Assembly: GCF_014193375.1 (NCBI RefSeq) | Contig: NZ_JACHZF010000015.1 | Location: 1-64,000, forward strand | From: Halomonas campaniensis | GTDB taxonomy: Bacteria > Pseudomonadota > Gammaproteobacteria > Pseudomonadales > Halomonadaceae | Direction: 5' to 3' | Length of the DNA: 64,000 nucleotides | Part shown: positions 27,266-35,968 of the stretch, in pieces | How the letters are laid out: each line of letters begins with the position of its first letter | How positions within the stretch are numbered: position 1 is the stretch's first letter | Translations under genes and position numbers: made by a program | Notes under the pieces: generated by a model | Seen by the model: the letters and a program-made list of their open reading frames with translations, nothing else | Told to the model about the DNA's origin: nothing | Database searches by the model: none

Positions 27266-27442
27266 ATGTCTCTCCTTCCCACGGCCCGCGGCCCTCGGCG
27301 ACGCGGTGCCACCCGCCGGCGACCGTCGCGTCGACTGTCCGGGGCGCAGTTCGATCGCTGGCTGGATCGGCTGGTCGACGTGGCCGTGGTCGTGGCGCTC
27401 GTGGTCGGGGGCGCTGCCCTGATCCTGACCCTGCTGCTGTAG
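27266..27442 (+). CDS. Small single-pass membrane protein (58 aa)
   Basis: A 58-residue ORF. The first half is strongly basic (RGPRRRGATRRRPSRRLSG), followed by a short amphipathic stretch QFDRWLDRLVD and one C-terminal hydrophobic helix, VAVVVALVVGGAALILTLLL. This layout fits a small inner-membrane protein with its N-terminus in the cytoplasm. No strong ribosome site is seen and I recognise no family, so it is only moderately supported. It fills the gap between the BCCT gene and the membrane/coiled-coil gene. Confidence 0.45.
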   Translation: MSLLPTARGPRRRGATRRRPSRRLSGAQFDRWLDRLVDVAVVVALVVGGAALILTLLL

Positions 27443-27552
27443 GCGGCTGCCTGCACCGGGGCAATGCTCGCCAAGGGCTGCGCTGCACCTGCTCGCCGTC
27501 ACCGGCTAGCCTATACTCGGCTCCTGCCGCTGGATAAAGGATACCGAGCCCC

Positions 27553-28497
27553 ATGTTGGGATTCTTGCAGGGATTTTCCTATGGCCTCTTCATGACCTGC
27601 CTGCCCTGGCTGCTGGTGGGGCTGGTCAATCCGTCGCTGGCCCTGGGCACCGAGGCCCCGGCGCGCTGGCAGGTCATCGTCCGCTACTGCCTGCTGGTGC
27701 CCTTCATCAGCATGCTGCTGTGGCTGACCTCGCTGTGGGGTGGCTTCGGGCCCAGCCTGCCGGGGTGGTTGGCGGGCATCGTCGCGGTTCCCGTGGCGCT
27801 GCCCCTGGAGCGGCGCCTGCGTGGCTGGCTGCGTCAGCGGCGAGAGCGCCGCCTGCGGATGCAGCGAGAGGCCGAGAACCGGCAGCGTCGGAGTCGACAG
27901 GCCCATGATGCCCATGAAGCCGGCGTGGCCGTCCTCGATCCGGACCGGCCGCCGGCGGACGCCGACAGCCTGGTGCTGGCCATGTGCCGAGCCAAGCAGG
28001 GCCTGCTCGAGGCGAGCCGGCCCGATCTGGCCGTTCAGGCCGACCGCCTCTACAGCCGCTACCGCCATGTGCTGGCGGTGCTGAGGGGCCGCTTCGACAG
28101 CGGCGAGCTGGCCTTCGAGCGGGCGCGGGGCCTGGTGGCCGAGGTCTGCCTGGGCGCGGTGGACACCCTCAACGCCATGGCCTCCCAGGCCCGGGGGGTC
28201 GCCAGCGTGGATGCCGATTTCGTGCGCCGCCGCCTGGCCGCCGATGACAGGCGGCTGGGCGAGGAAGAGCGGGCCGCCCTGGTGCGTCGCCTGGAACTGG
28301 TCGAGGAGACCGAGCATCGGCTGGGCGAGCTCGCCGCGCGCAACGAGTCGGCGCTGACGGTGCTCGACGATACGGCCGTGGCCATGGCACGTATCGAGAC
28401 CGGGCGCCCCCAGGCATCCTTGACCACCGACCGAGCCCTCGAGGAGCTGCGCCGCTTCGTCGAGGGGGCCGACCGCTACGGGCGAGGCAGTGGATAA
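27553..28497 (+). CDS. Membrane-anchored coiled-coil protein, TelA partner
   Basis: A 314-residue protein of unknown function. Two or three hydrophobic segments occupy residues 1-90, followed by a very basic linker (RQRRERRLRMQREAENRQRR) and a helical, coiled-coil-rich cytoplasmic part to the end. It overlaps the TelA-family gene if that starts at its GTG (28490). In many bacteria TelA-family genes are paired with a membrane protein of the XpaC type; the layout fits that partner role, but sequence identity to XpaC is not established here. Confidence 0.7.
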   Translation: MLGFLQGFSYGLFMTCLPWLLVGLVNPSLALGTEAPARWQVIVRYCLLVPFISMLLWLTSLWGGFGPSLPGWLAGIVAVPVALPLERRLRGWLRQRRERRLRMQREAENRQRRSRQAHDAHEAGVAVLDPDRPPADADSLVLAMCRAKQGLLEASRPDLAVQADRLYSRYRHVLAVLRGRFDSGELAFERARGLVAEVCLGAVDTLNAMASQARGVASVDADFVRRRLAADDRRLGEEERAALVRRLELVEETEHRLGELAARNESALTVLDDTAVAMARIETGRPQASLTTDRALEELRRFVEGADRYGRGSG

Positions 28498-28561
28498 TAA
28501 GACGGATGGCTCGAGCTCCGGGTCAGTGGCAGAGGGAATTTCAGGTCTCGACGAGGTGCTT

Positions 28562-29764
28562 ATGAATCAGGAATCCGCAGGCGACTCTCGCCTGTCGTTG
28601 CCCCCCCTGGAGGAGATCGCCCGTCAGCTGGGCACTACGACATTCGAGGCGGGGACATCCGAGCCGGGGACCGCCGAGGAGGGCCGCGGCCAGGCCCCGG
28701 ACGACGATGCCGCCCTGGCCGCCCTGGCCGATGAGTTCGTCGCCGAGGTGATCGCCGGCGCTGACGAGGGATCGCTGGCACGCCAGCGCCGGGCCGTGGA
28801 CGAGATGGGGCTGGAACTGCAGCAGCAGGCCGCGCATCGCAGCGCCATGCTGGACACCCCGTTGCGCCAGCTGGCCCATCAGGGCGACGAGGGCGGGCCG
28901 GTGGCGAAGTCGCTGGTCGAGCTGCGCGAGCGCATGCATCAGCTCGACCCCGCCCGGCACCGGCTCTCGCCGAGTCCGCTGGACAGGGTGCTGGCGCTGG
29001 TTCCCGGTGTGGGCAGCCGTCTGCAGCGCTATTTCCGCAAGTTCGAGAGTGCCCAGCAGGCGCTGGATGCGATCATCGCCGACCTGGAGGCGGGCCGCGA
29101 CATGCTGCGTCGCGACAATCTGACGCTGAGTGACGATCAGGCCGCGCTGGGCGAGATCCTGGGCCAGCTGGCGCGGCAGGTGGCCCTGGGTCGGCTGATC
29201 GACAGCCGCCTGCAGGAGGCGATCGCACGGCGAGACGCGGCGGACCCTCAGCGAGGCTTTCTCGAGGAGGAGCTGCTCTTCCCGCTGCGTCAGCGGGTCG
29301 TCGATCTTCAGCAGCAGCTGACGGTCAGCCAGCAGGGGGTGCTGGCACTGGAAGTGGTCATCCGCAACAATCGCGAGCTGATACGCGGCGTCGACCGTGC
29401 CATCAACGTCACCGTCTCGGCCCTGACGGTCGCGGTGACCGTGGCCCTGGCCATGGCCAACCAGCGGCTGGTGCTCGACCGCGTCGAGGCCCTCAATAGC
29501 ACCACCTCGGCGATGATCGGCGGCACGGCCCGCACCCTGCGCCAGCAGGGGGTGGAGATCCAGCAGCGCGCCTCCGGGGCGATGCTGGACATGCAGGCCC
29601 TCGAGCAGGCCTTCGAGGACGTGATGGGCGCCATCGATGACCTGTCACGCTATCGCCAGGAGGCCCTGCCCCGGCTGGATGCGCAGATCGATCGCCTGGC
29701 CGACCTGTCCCGACGGGGAGGCTCGGCCATCGACCGTCTCCAGCGGGGAAATACGGCCCCATGA
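28562..29764 (+). CDS. TelA-family (toxic anion resistance-like) protein
   Basis: A 400-residue, largely helical cytoplasmic protein. The TelA-like core includes DRVLALVPGVGSRLQRYFRK, repeated heptad-like helices, VVIRNNRELIRGVDRAINVT and a central alanine/valine-rich helix, VSALTVAVTVALAMANQRLV. The family was named for tellurite resistance, but its general role is thought to be envelope stress or cell-envelope physiology. Start choice is uncertain: ATG 28562 has GAGG seven bases ahead, while GTG 28490 would give 424 residues and overlap the upstream gene. The stop overlaps the transporter start (ATGA). Confidence 0.82.
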   Translation: MNQESAGDSRLSLPPLEEIARQLGTTTFEAGTSEPGTAEEGRGQAPDDDAALAALADEFVAEVIAGADEGSLARQRRAVDEMGLELQQQAAHRSAMLDTPLRQLAHQGDEGGPVAKSLVELRERMHQLDPARHRLSPSPLDRVLALVPGVGSRLQRYFRKFESAQQALDAIIADLEAGRDMLRRDNLTLSDDQAALGEILGQLARQVALGRLIDSRLQEAIARRDAADPQRGFLEEELLFPLRQRVVDLQQQLTVSQQGVLALEVVIRNNRELIRGVDRAINVTVSALTVAVTVALAMANQRLVLDRVEALNSTTSAMIGGTARTLRQQGVEIQQRASGAMLDMQALEQAFEDVMGAIDDLSRYRQEALPRLDAQIDRLADLSRRGGSAIDRLQRGNTAP

Positions 29765-31131
29765 GCACCGTGACCAGCGCCACGCCGCCGCGAACCCGCG
29801 CCTCGCGCAAGGAGATCCTCGGCTGGGCGATGTTCGACTTCGCCAACCAGGCTTACACCCTGCTGATCATCACCGTGGTGTTCGGCGAGCTGTTCACCAC
29901 GGTGATCGTCGGCGACCGCGGCGACGGCTACCGGCTGGCCAACTTCCTGTGGAGCCTGGCGCTGGCGACAAGCTACCTGCTGGTGGTGGTCACCGGCCCC
30001 CTGTGCGGGGCGGTGATGGACTACCAGGCGTCCAAGAAGCGCTTCCTGTTCGCGAGCTACCTGGCCACCGTGGCCACCACCGCCATGCTCTACTTCGTGG
30101 CGCCGGGCTACGTGGTACTGGGGCTGCTGCTGATCGTGGTCTCCAACTACGCCTACTCCATGGGGGAGTCCTTCATCGCCGCCTTCCTGCCCGACCTGGG
30201 TCCGCCGGAGGATCTCGGCAAGATCTCCGGCTTCGGCTGGGCGCTGGGCTACGTGGGCGGGCTCTTCGCAGCGGGTTTCACCCTGGTGGCGCTGGGCGAG
30301 GCCACCGCCGAGAACTTCGAGCGCATCCGCTGGGTGGGGCCCTTCGCGGCGGCCTTCTTCCTGGTCACCGCCATCCCCACCTTCCTGTGGGTCAAAGAGC
30401 GCGGCACCCCCCAGCCGCCCGGCAAGCCCTACCGGGAGATCGCCTGGGAGCGGGTCTCCACCACCCTGCACGAGCTCAGGCGCTTCCGCGACCTGGGCAT
30501 CTTCCTGGTCTCGCTGCTCTTCTCCATGGCCGGGGTCTACATCATCATCGCCTTCGCCTTCATCTACGGCGCCCAGGTGATCGGCTGGGACGAGTCGATC
30601 CGCAACCTGATGTTCATCATCGTGCAGATCACCGCGGCGGCGGGGGCGCTGGGCTTCGGCTTCCTCCAGGACCGCATCGGCACCAGGGTCACCTACCTCT
30701 TCACCCTGGGGCTCTGGGTGGCGGCCATCGTCGCCATCTGGGCCACGCCGGAGGTCACCGCCTTCCTCAACGCGCGCTTCGCCCTCGACTGGGAGGCCCA
30801 GCACCTGTTCCTCTTCGTCGGCTGCCTGGCCGGGCTCTCGCTGGGCTCCAGCCAGTCGGCCAGCCGCGCCCTGGTGGGGCTCTTCTCGCCCACCCGCAAG
30901 GCCGCCGAGTTCTTCGGCTTCTGGGGCCTGGCCAACAAGCTGGCCGGGGTGTTCGGCATCGTGGCGCTCGGCCTGCTGCAGTCGGTGGTGGGGCTGCAGG
31001 CCTCGATCCTGCTCTGCGCCGCGCTCTTCATCGTCGCCATCCTGATCTGCCTGGCCGTGGACCAGGCCCGGGGCCAGCGGGCGGCGGCGGAGTGGGAGGC
31101 GCGTAACGGCAGGGCCGCGCCGGAGGGCTGA
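29761..31131 (+). CDS. MFS transporter, UMF1/Atg22-like family
   Basis: A 456-residue, 12-TM major facilitator of the UMF1 family. It opens with the diagnostic EILGWAMFDFANQAYTLLI and has GYVGGLFAAGFTLVALG and SLGSSQSASRALVGLFSPT, the latter two typical of the group. Known relatives include fungal Atg22 effluxers of amino acids; the bacterial substrates are unknown. Its start overlaps the TelA gene, so the three genes from 27553 form one operon that ends just before the injection-system cluster. Confidence 0.9.
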   Translation: MSTVTSATPPRTRASRKEILGWAMFDFANQAYTLLIITVVFGELFTTVIVGDRGDGYRLANFLWSLALATSYLLVVVTGPLCGAVMDYQASKKRFLFASYLATVATTAMLYFVAPGYVVLGLLLIVVSNYAYSMGESFIAAFLPDLGPPEDLGKISGFGWALGYVGGLFAAGFTLVALGEATAENFERIRWVGPFAAAFFLVTAIPTFLWVKERGTPQPPGKPYREIAWERVSTTLHELRRFRDLGIFLVSLLFSMAGVYIIIAFAFIYGAQVIGWDESIRNLMFIIVQITAAAGALGFGFLQDRIGTRVTYLFTLGLWVAAIVAIWATPEVTAFLNARFALDWEAQHLFLFVGCLAGLSLGSSQSASRALVGLFSPTRKAAEFFGFWGLANKLAGVFGIVALGLLQSVVGLQASILLCAALFIVAILICLAVDQARGQRAAAEWEARNGRAAPEG

Positions 31132-31151
31132 GCTCCCTCATCCCGCATTGG

Positions 31152-31222
31152 CGAGATCCCTCATTATGTTCGATGCTGACGGTTACCGGCCTGCCAGGGC
31201 CGGAAGCCGGTGAGGGATCTCG
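31152..31222. repeat. Perfect 12-bp inverted repeat with nested hairpin
   Basis: CGAGATCCCTCA (31152-31163) is repeated in perfect inverted orientation as TGAGGGATCTCG (31211-31222). Nested inside is a second stem, CCGGCC (31186-31191) / GGCCGG (31198-31203). The pair could fold into a long bulged hairpin at the end of the UMF1 transcript or mark a recombination or regulator site. There is no T-run. It lies between the UMF1 stop and the first injection-system gene. Confidence 0.6.
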
Positions 31223-31293
31223 GTACGGGGCCATGATCGGCGAGGCCCCATGTCATGGGCGACAGGCGGGTATCCCTCTGCGACTGACCTGAC

Positions 31294-31311
31294 GTGATGC
31301 GTTCGCATCAC
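31294..31311. promoter_or_regulatory. 18-bp palindrome upstream of the injection-system operon
   Basis: GTGATGCG (31294-31301) and CGCATCAC (31304-31311) form a perfect palindrome with a 2-base centre, 29 bases before the sheath start codon. Its size and symmetry fit a dimeric repressor or activator site in the leader of the cluster. A further inverted repeat GGGGCC/GGCCCC (31227-31232 / 31244-31249) lies upstream. No cognate regulator gene is adjacent. Confidence 0.5.
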
Positions 31312-31340
31312 CGGACACCGTCGACACGAGAGGGAACAGC

Positions 31341-33290
31341 ATGGCCACCTACCGCCACCCCGGCGTCTACCTGGAGGAGATTCCCAGCGGCGCCAGGCCC
31401 ATCGAGGCCGTGGGCACCTCGACGGCAGCCTTCCTGGGCTTCGCCGCACGCGGCCCCGAGGCCTCACCCGTGTTCATCAGCAGCTGGGACGACTATGCCC
31501 AGGCCTTCGGCGGCCTTCGGGCGGTCACCGCCCCCCGGGGCGACAGCCTCGGCCACGCCGTCCGGGCCTTCTTCCACAACGGCGGCTCGGCCGCCTACGT
31601 GGTGCGTCTCGCCCGCGGGGCCGAGGCCGCCCGGGGCTTCATGCTCACGGACGGCGATCCGCCGGCCGGCCCGGATGACCATCTGCTCAGGATCGAGGCC
31701 GCCAGCGGCGGGGCCTGGGGCAATGCGCTGAGAGTGGCGCTGTCGCGTCAGGATGACGGCGAGACGCCGCCGCGCTTCACCCTGGTCGTCGAGGAGCGAC
31801 TCGACGGCGAGTACGAGGAGCAGGAGCGCTTCGAGGACCTGACCCTCGACGAGAGTCGCGCCGACTTCATCGAGGGCAAGGTCAACGACGATTCCCGGCG
31901 GGTGAGGGTGACCCTGGGCGAGGTCTCGGACTACCAGCTCGGCACCAGCCGCAGCGCCGGGGACCTCGCGACGCTCGACCCCGTCACCCTGAACGGCACC
32001 TCCTTCACCGTGACCCTGGATGGCAGCGCCCAGGCGCAGCATAGCGTCGAGGTCAGCTTCGATGCGGCGGAGTTCACCGTCGACGATGACCTGGTGGCAG
32101 TGGCCGAAGAGATCCAGGAGCAGGTCCAGCAAGGTGTCTCGTCCGACGCCAACCCGCGCACGAACTTTACCTGCGAGGCGACCCCCGAGGGACTGGTGCT
32201 CACCTCGGGCTCCCGGTTGCCCGGCTCCGCGGTGGTCGTGCCCCCCGCCGATGACGATGACGCCGCGGTACTCCTCGGGCTGGGTGTCGCCCACGGTGGC
32301 GTGGAGACCACCGGCAGCCAGCACCTGGCGGGCCTGATCGCCGCCGGCGGCAGCGTCGTCCTCGAGGAGGGGGATGACGGCAGCGACCCGGGGGCCGGCG
32401 AGTACGATGCCGGGCTCGCCGCCGTGGAGGGCATCGGCGATGTCAGCATCCTCTGCCTGCCCGGCCAGGTCTGGGCCGATGACGGCACCGGCAATGCCGT
32501 CATCGATGCCGCCATCGCCCAGGCCGAGCGCCTGCGCAACCGCATGGTGATCCTCGACCCGCCGCCCGATGCCACCCTGGAGACGGCCGGCCAGGTCAAG
32601 GCGCTCGGCCTGCCGTCCTCGACCTATGCGGTGCTCTACTACCCCTGGGTGACGGTCGGCAACCCCCACTACACGCCCGAGCCGCCCCCGGGGGCCCCGC
32701 GCTCGCCACGCTTCGTGCAGGTGCCCCCCAGCGGCTTTGCGGCCGGCATGTGGGCGCGCACCGATTCGCGGCGCGGGGTCTGGAAGGCGCCGGCGGGCGT
32801 CGAGACGGCGCTGCTGGGGCTGGCCGGGCTGGAGCAGGAGGTCCAGGAGGTGCACCAGGGGGCCCTCAACCCGCTGGGAGTCAACTGCCTGCGCAGCCTG
32901 CCGGGATTCGGTGCGGTGATCTGGGGGGCGCGTACCCTGGCGACCCGGGCCAGCCCGGAGTGGCGCTACGTGCCGGTCAGGCGCACGGCGATCTTCATCC
33001 AGCAGAGCCTCTACAACGGCATCCAGTGGGCGGTCTTCGAGCCCAACGACGCGTCGCTCTGGTCGGCGCTGCGCCTCAACATCGAGGCGTTCATGAATGG
33101 CCTCTTCCGGGCCGGGGCCTTCCAGGGCGGCAAGGCCAGCGACGCCTACTTCGTGCGCTGTGGCCTCGGCGACACCATGACCCAGGGCGACATCGACCGG
33201 GGACAGGTGATCGTCCAGGTCGGCTTCGCGCCGCTCAAGCCCGCGGAATTCGTCATCATCCGGCTGCAGCAGAAGGTCGGCCAGGCATAG
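31341..33290 (+). CDS. Contractile injection system sheath protein
   Basis: A 649-residue phage-tail-sheath-family protein that forms the contractile outer sheath. The N-terminal motif YRHPGVYLEEIPSGARPIE is diagnostic. The C-terminal core has SLYNGIQWAVFEPND (about residue 556), AFMNGLFRAGAFQGGKASD and FVRCGLGDTMTQGDIDRG, ending in IIRLQQK. A large acidic, beta-rich insertion lies at about residues 140-340 and includes a segment resembling flagellin hook-IN domains (VTLNGTSFTVTLDGSAQ). The insertion makes it much longer than minimal sheaths. It is the only sheath gene in the cluster. The start follows GAGAGGGA. Confidence 0.95.
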   Translation: MATYRHPGVYLEEIPSGARPIEAVGTSTAAFLGFAARGPEASPVFISSWDDYAQAFGGLRAVTAPRGDSLGHAVRAFFHNGGSAAYVVRLARGAEAARGFMLTDGDPPAGPDDHLLRIEAASGGAWGNALRVALSRQDDGETPPRFTLVVEERLDGEYEEQERFEDLTLDESRADFIEGKVNDDSRRVRVTLGEVSDYQLGTSRSAGDLATLDPVTLNGTSFTVTLDGSAQAQHSVEVSFDAAEFTVDDDLVAVAEEIQEQVQQGVSSDANPRTNFTCEATPEGLVLTSGSRLPGSAVVVPPADDDDAAVLLGLGVAHGGVETTGSQHLAGLIAAGGSVVLEEGDDGSDPGAGEYDAGLAAVEGIGDVSILCLPGQVWADDGTGNAVIDAAIAQAERLRNRMVILDPPPDATLETAGQVKALGLPSSTYAVLYYPWVTVGNPHYTPEPPPGAPRSPRFVQVPPSGFAAGMWARTDSRRGVWKAPAGVETALLGLAGLEQEVQEVHQGALNPLGVNCLRSLPGFGAVIWGARTLATRASPEWRYVPVRRTAIFIQQSLYNGIQWAVFEPNDASLWSALRLNIEAFMNGLFRAGAFQGGKASDAYFVRCGLGDTMTQGDIDRGQVIVQVGFAPLKPAEFVIIRLQQKVGQA

Positions 33291-33302
33291 GGGGAGCGAA
33301 CC

Positions 33303-33812
33303 ATGGCAGCGCCACTCTTCACCGTGAATACCCACCGGCATGATCCCTACCGCACCTTCAAGTTCCAGGTGCTGATCGACGGCAGGCCGGTCGCCGGCCT
33401 CAGCAAGATGAGTGCCCTCAAGCGCACCACCGAGGCGGTGGGCTGGCGGACCGGGGGCGACCCGACCCACGAGCGCCGGCTGCCCGGCGGTACCAGCTAC
33501 GAGCCGGTGACCCTGGAGCAGGGGCTGACCCACGATCCGGTCTTCGAGCAGTGGGCCAACCTGGTCAACAGCATCCAGGGCGACGCGGGGATGTCGCTGA
33601 AGAACTTCCGCAAGGACATCGTCATCAACGTGCTCAACCTACAGGGGCAGGTGGCGATCTCCTACAAGCTCTACCGCGCCTGGGTCTCCGAGTACCAGGC
33701 GCTGCCGGAGTTCGATGCCGGGACCATGAACAGCGTGGGCATCCAGACCATCCAGCTCGAGCACGAGGGCTGGGAGCGCGACACCAGCGTCACCGAGCCC
33801 GCCGAGTCCTGA
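33303..33812 (+). CDS. Inner tube protein (T4 gp19-like)
   Basis: A 169-residue tail-tube protein that polymerises inside the sheath. Family features are the N-terminal DPYRTFKFQVLIDGRPVAG, the RLPGGTSYEPVTLEQGLT loop and the C-terminal NSVGIQTIQLEHEGWERD. It lies 12 bases after the sheath gene, the standard sheath-tube order in extracellular contractile injection systems (eCIS). Its stop overlaps the start of the chaperone gene (TGATG). Confidence 0.94.
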   Translation: MAAPLFTVNTHRHDPYRTFKFQVLIDGRPVAGLSKMSALKRTTEAVGWRTGGDPTHERRLPGGTSYEPVTLEQGLTHDPVFEQWANLVNSIQGDAGMSLKNFRKDIVINVLNLQGQVAISYKLYRAWVSEYQALPEFDAGTMNSVGIQTIQLEHEGWERDTSVTEPAES

Positions 33813-34684
33813 TGCGCATGCCGGACGAGGCCGGGCGCGTCGGTGCGGCGGCGAGTTCCCCCGGCACCTGTCGGCTGCCGGGAGGGGTGCTGCGCGAGGG
33901 CCGCCGCCTGAACGAAGTCCGCTTTCGCCCGCTGACCGGGCGCCTCGAGGAGGCCCTGGCCGCAGAGGGGGAAGACGCTCGAAGCCTGCCCGAGCGCATC
34001 ACCGAGCTGCTGGCGGTGGCCATCGAGAGCCTCGAAGGAGGGCCGGTGGACCGGGCGACGGTCGCGGCCATGTCGGTGGGCGATCGCCGCTTCCTGACAC
34101 GGCAGCTGGCGAGGGTGGTGGTGGGCGACCCGGTCTGGCTGAGCCACCCCTGTCGCGAGTGCGGGGCGCCCTTCGATATTCACTTTCGCCGCTCGGAGCT
34201 GCCGGTCAAGCCCGCCGGGGCGGGATATCCCTGGGCCGAGCTCGAGCTGGCACGCCATGGGCGGCTGCGCCTGAGGGTGCCCACCGGCGCGGACCAGGCC
34301 CGCCTGGCGGGCCTGGAGGAGGAGGCCGCGATTCGCCGGCTGGTGGCCGACTGCCTGCTCGAGGCGGACAGCGGCTTCACCGTCGAGGCCCTCGCGGCCA
34401 GCCTGACCCCGGAAGAGCTCGCGGCCATCGACGCGGCGCTGGAGCAGGCCTCGCCGGAGGTGGCCAGCGAGCTCGAGGCCGACTGCCCGGAGTGCGGTAC
34501 CCGCCAGCGCGTGCCGGTGGCCGCGGACCTGGGGCTGGGATTCGGCATCGATGGCCTGCTCGGCGAGGTGCATCGCCTGGCCCTGGCCTACCACTGGCAG
34601 GAGGGCGAGATCCTCGACCTGCCGCGCTGGCGGCGGCAGCACTATCTGGCCCTGATCGATCGGGAGCGGGGCCTGTATCGGTGA
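33812..34684 (+). CDS. T4-type baseplate hub assembly chaperone with zinc ribbon
   Basis: A 290-residue protein matching the eCIS-linked hub-assembly-chaperone type: FRPLTGRLEEALAAEG near the start, MSVGDRRFLTRQLARVV and the C-terminal YHWQEGEILDLPRWRRQHYL. Two cysteine pairs, HPCRECGAPF (about residues 112-115) and DCPECGTRQR (about 224-227), form a likely zinc ribbon bracketing a helical middle part. It is expected to help assembly and not to be part of the mature particle. Overlaps the tube stop by one base. Confidence 0.82.
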   Translation: MRMPDEAGRVGAAASSPGTCRLPGGVLREGRRLNEVRFRPLTGRLEEALAAEGEDARSLPERITELLAVAIESLEGGPVDRATVAAMSVGDRRFLTRQLARVVVGDPVWLSHPCRECGAPFDIHFRRSELPVKPAGAGYPWAELELARHGRLRLRVPTGADQARLAGLEEEAAIRRLVADCLLEADSGFTVEALAASLTPEELAAIDAALEQASPEVASELEADCPECGTRQRVPVAADLGLGFGIDGLLGEVHRLALAYHWQEGEILDLPRWRRQHYLALIDRERGLYR

Positions 34685-34717
34685 GCCGGGCCGAGGTGCC
34701 GGCAAGGAGCGAGTGCC

Positions 34718-35968
34718 ATGGAGTTCATCCGAGGGATCTATCTCGAGGCGCAGCGGACCGCGCTCCAGGCAGAGGGCCGCAGGCCGCCTGGCGGGATGCC
34801 CATGGGCGAACTAGAGTCCTCCTCAGGAGGACTGGCCCCTGGCCCGGCGGAAATGGCCGGGTCTGCTGCGGTGCCGGGAGGCGCGGGCCAGCGGCCGGAC
34901 AGCGGCCGTGATGCCCCGGATGCCGACACGGCAACGCCTTCCCTGTCACCGCAGGACGCCTCCCGGGCGGTAGCGGGATATCTGGTTGAACAGCCTGACG
35001 TGACGTTATCGACAGCGAATGGGTCAGTGTCTTTATCCGATTCTCAGGAAAGTGTAAGTGATTCGGTAGCGAGACCCCCTGATCGTGGACTCGAGCGCGA
35101 AGCGGACAGCGTTGATGATCCTTTCCCCCCCGCCCGGCGACAGGACGATGGGCCCGCCCGGCAGGAACCTCGCAACGGGTCCGAGGGTACCAGGCGATGG
35201 TCGGTCGAGAGTCCGTCACACGCGCTAACGGTACCGGAACCCGGAGGTCCCGGGCACAGCGCCCAGCGTCCGGGGCCAGCCTCCGCTTTCTCTCCGGCTC
35301 CCGACGCCCCCCCTGACGGCGTTTCCGCCCCCTCGGTGGAGCCCGGCCGTGACCCTGCGTCCGGGCTGCCGCCGGCCTCTGCGTACCCGGAACCCGGCAC
35401 CGTGCCCGGGGCGCGCGCAGCGACCGCTCGTACTGGCGACGAGGCGGGGCGCCATGCGCCGACCGTCGCGCCCTCCGGCGATGCCAGTCCCCCTGAGGAG
35501 GGTCCCGCCTCAGTGCTGCCGGCGAGCGACACGACCGCTTCATCCACCATGCCTCCCAGGGGAGGGCAGGCACGAGACGTCAGGTCCGGCGTGGAGCCTG
35601 GCGACGGCCCGGCCCTCCGCCCCACCGGCGCCCCGTTCGAGCGCCACGATGCCGGCTCGCCGCCCGCCTGTCGCGAGGGGCCGGCGACGCCCCCCTCCCG
35701 GGGGCTCCATGAGCCTGACGTCGCGTCGCATTCCCCCGATCCCGGCCGTCCTCGCGCCGCCTCGCCCCGGCGAGAGCTCGTCGAGCCTCTCCTGTCGCCA
35801 CCGCCCGAGGAGTCTCGGCCACGACGCCAGGCGCCGCACGGTGAGGCCAGCGTGCATATCGGCCGGGTGGAGGTCGTCGTCGAGGAGGCCGGCACCGAGG
35901 CCGGGTCGCCCGTGTCGCCGAGCGCCTGGTCGAGTCTCTCCAGCCGTCGCTATATGCGGAGGCCCTGA
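34718..35968 (+). CDS. Large intrinsically disordered eCIS-linked protein
   Basis: A 416-residue protein dominated by proline, serine, glycine, arginine and acidic residues with no predicted fold across about residues 25-375. Only the ends look ordered: an amphipathic helix MEFIRGIYLEAQRTALQ at the N-terminus and a short strand pair VHIGRVEVVVEEAG near residue 380. Short proteins ending in a similar IGR-x-EV element are common at this position in eCIS loci, so this appears to be an enlarged version with an inserted disordered linker. Around 34950-35070 the base composition is less G+C-rich than the neighbours. The start follows AAGGAG. Its stop overlaps the DUF4255 start. Function unknown. 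Confidence 0.75.
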   Translation: MEFIRGIYLEAQRTALQAEGRRPPGGMPMGELESSSGGLAPGPAEMAGSAAVPGGAGQRPDSGRDAPDADTATPSLSPQDASRAVAGYLVEQPDVTLSTANGSVSLSDSQESVSDSVARPPDRGLEREADSVDDPFPPARRQDDGPARQEPRNGSEGTRRWSVESPSHALTVPEPGGPGHSAQRPGPASAFSPAPDAPPDGVSAPSVEPGRDPASGLPPASAYPEPGTVPGARAATARTGDEAGRHAPTVAPSGDASPPEEGPASVLPASDTTASSTMPPRGGQARDVRSGVEPGDGPALRPTGAPFERHDAGSPPACREGPATPPSRGLHEPDVASHSPDPGRPRAASPRRELVEPLLSPPPEESRPRRQAPHGEASVHIGRVEVVVEEAGTEAGSPVSPSAWSSLSSRRYMRRP

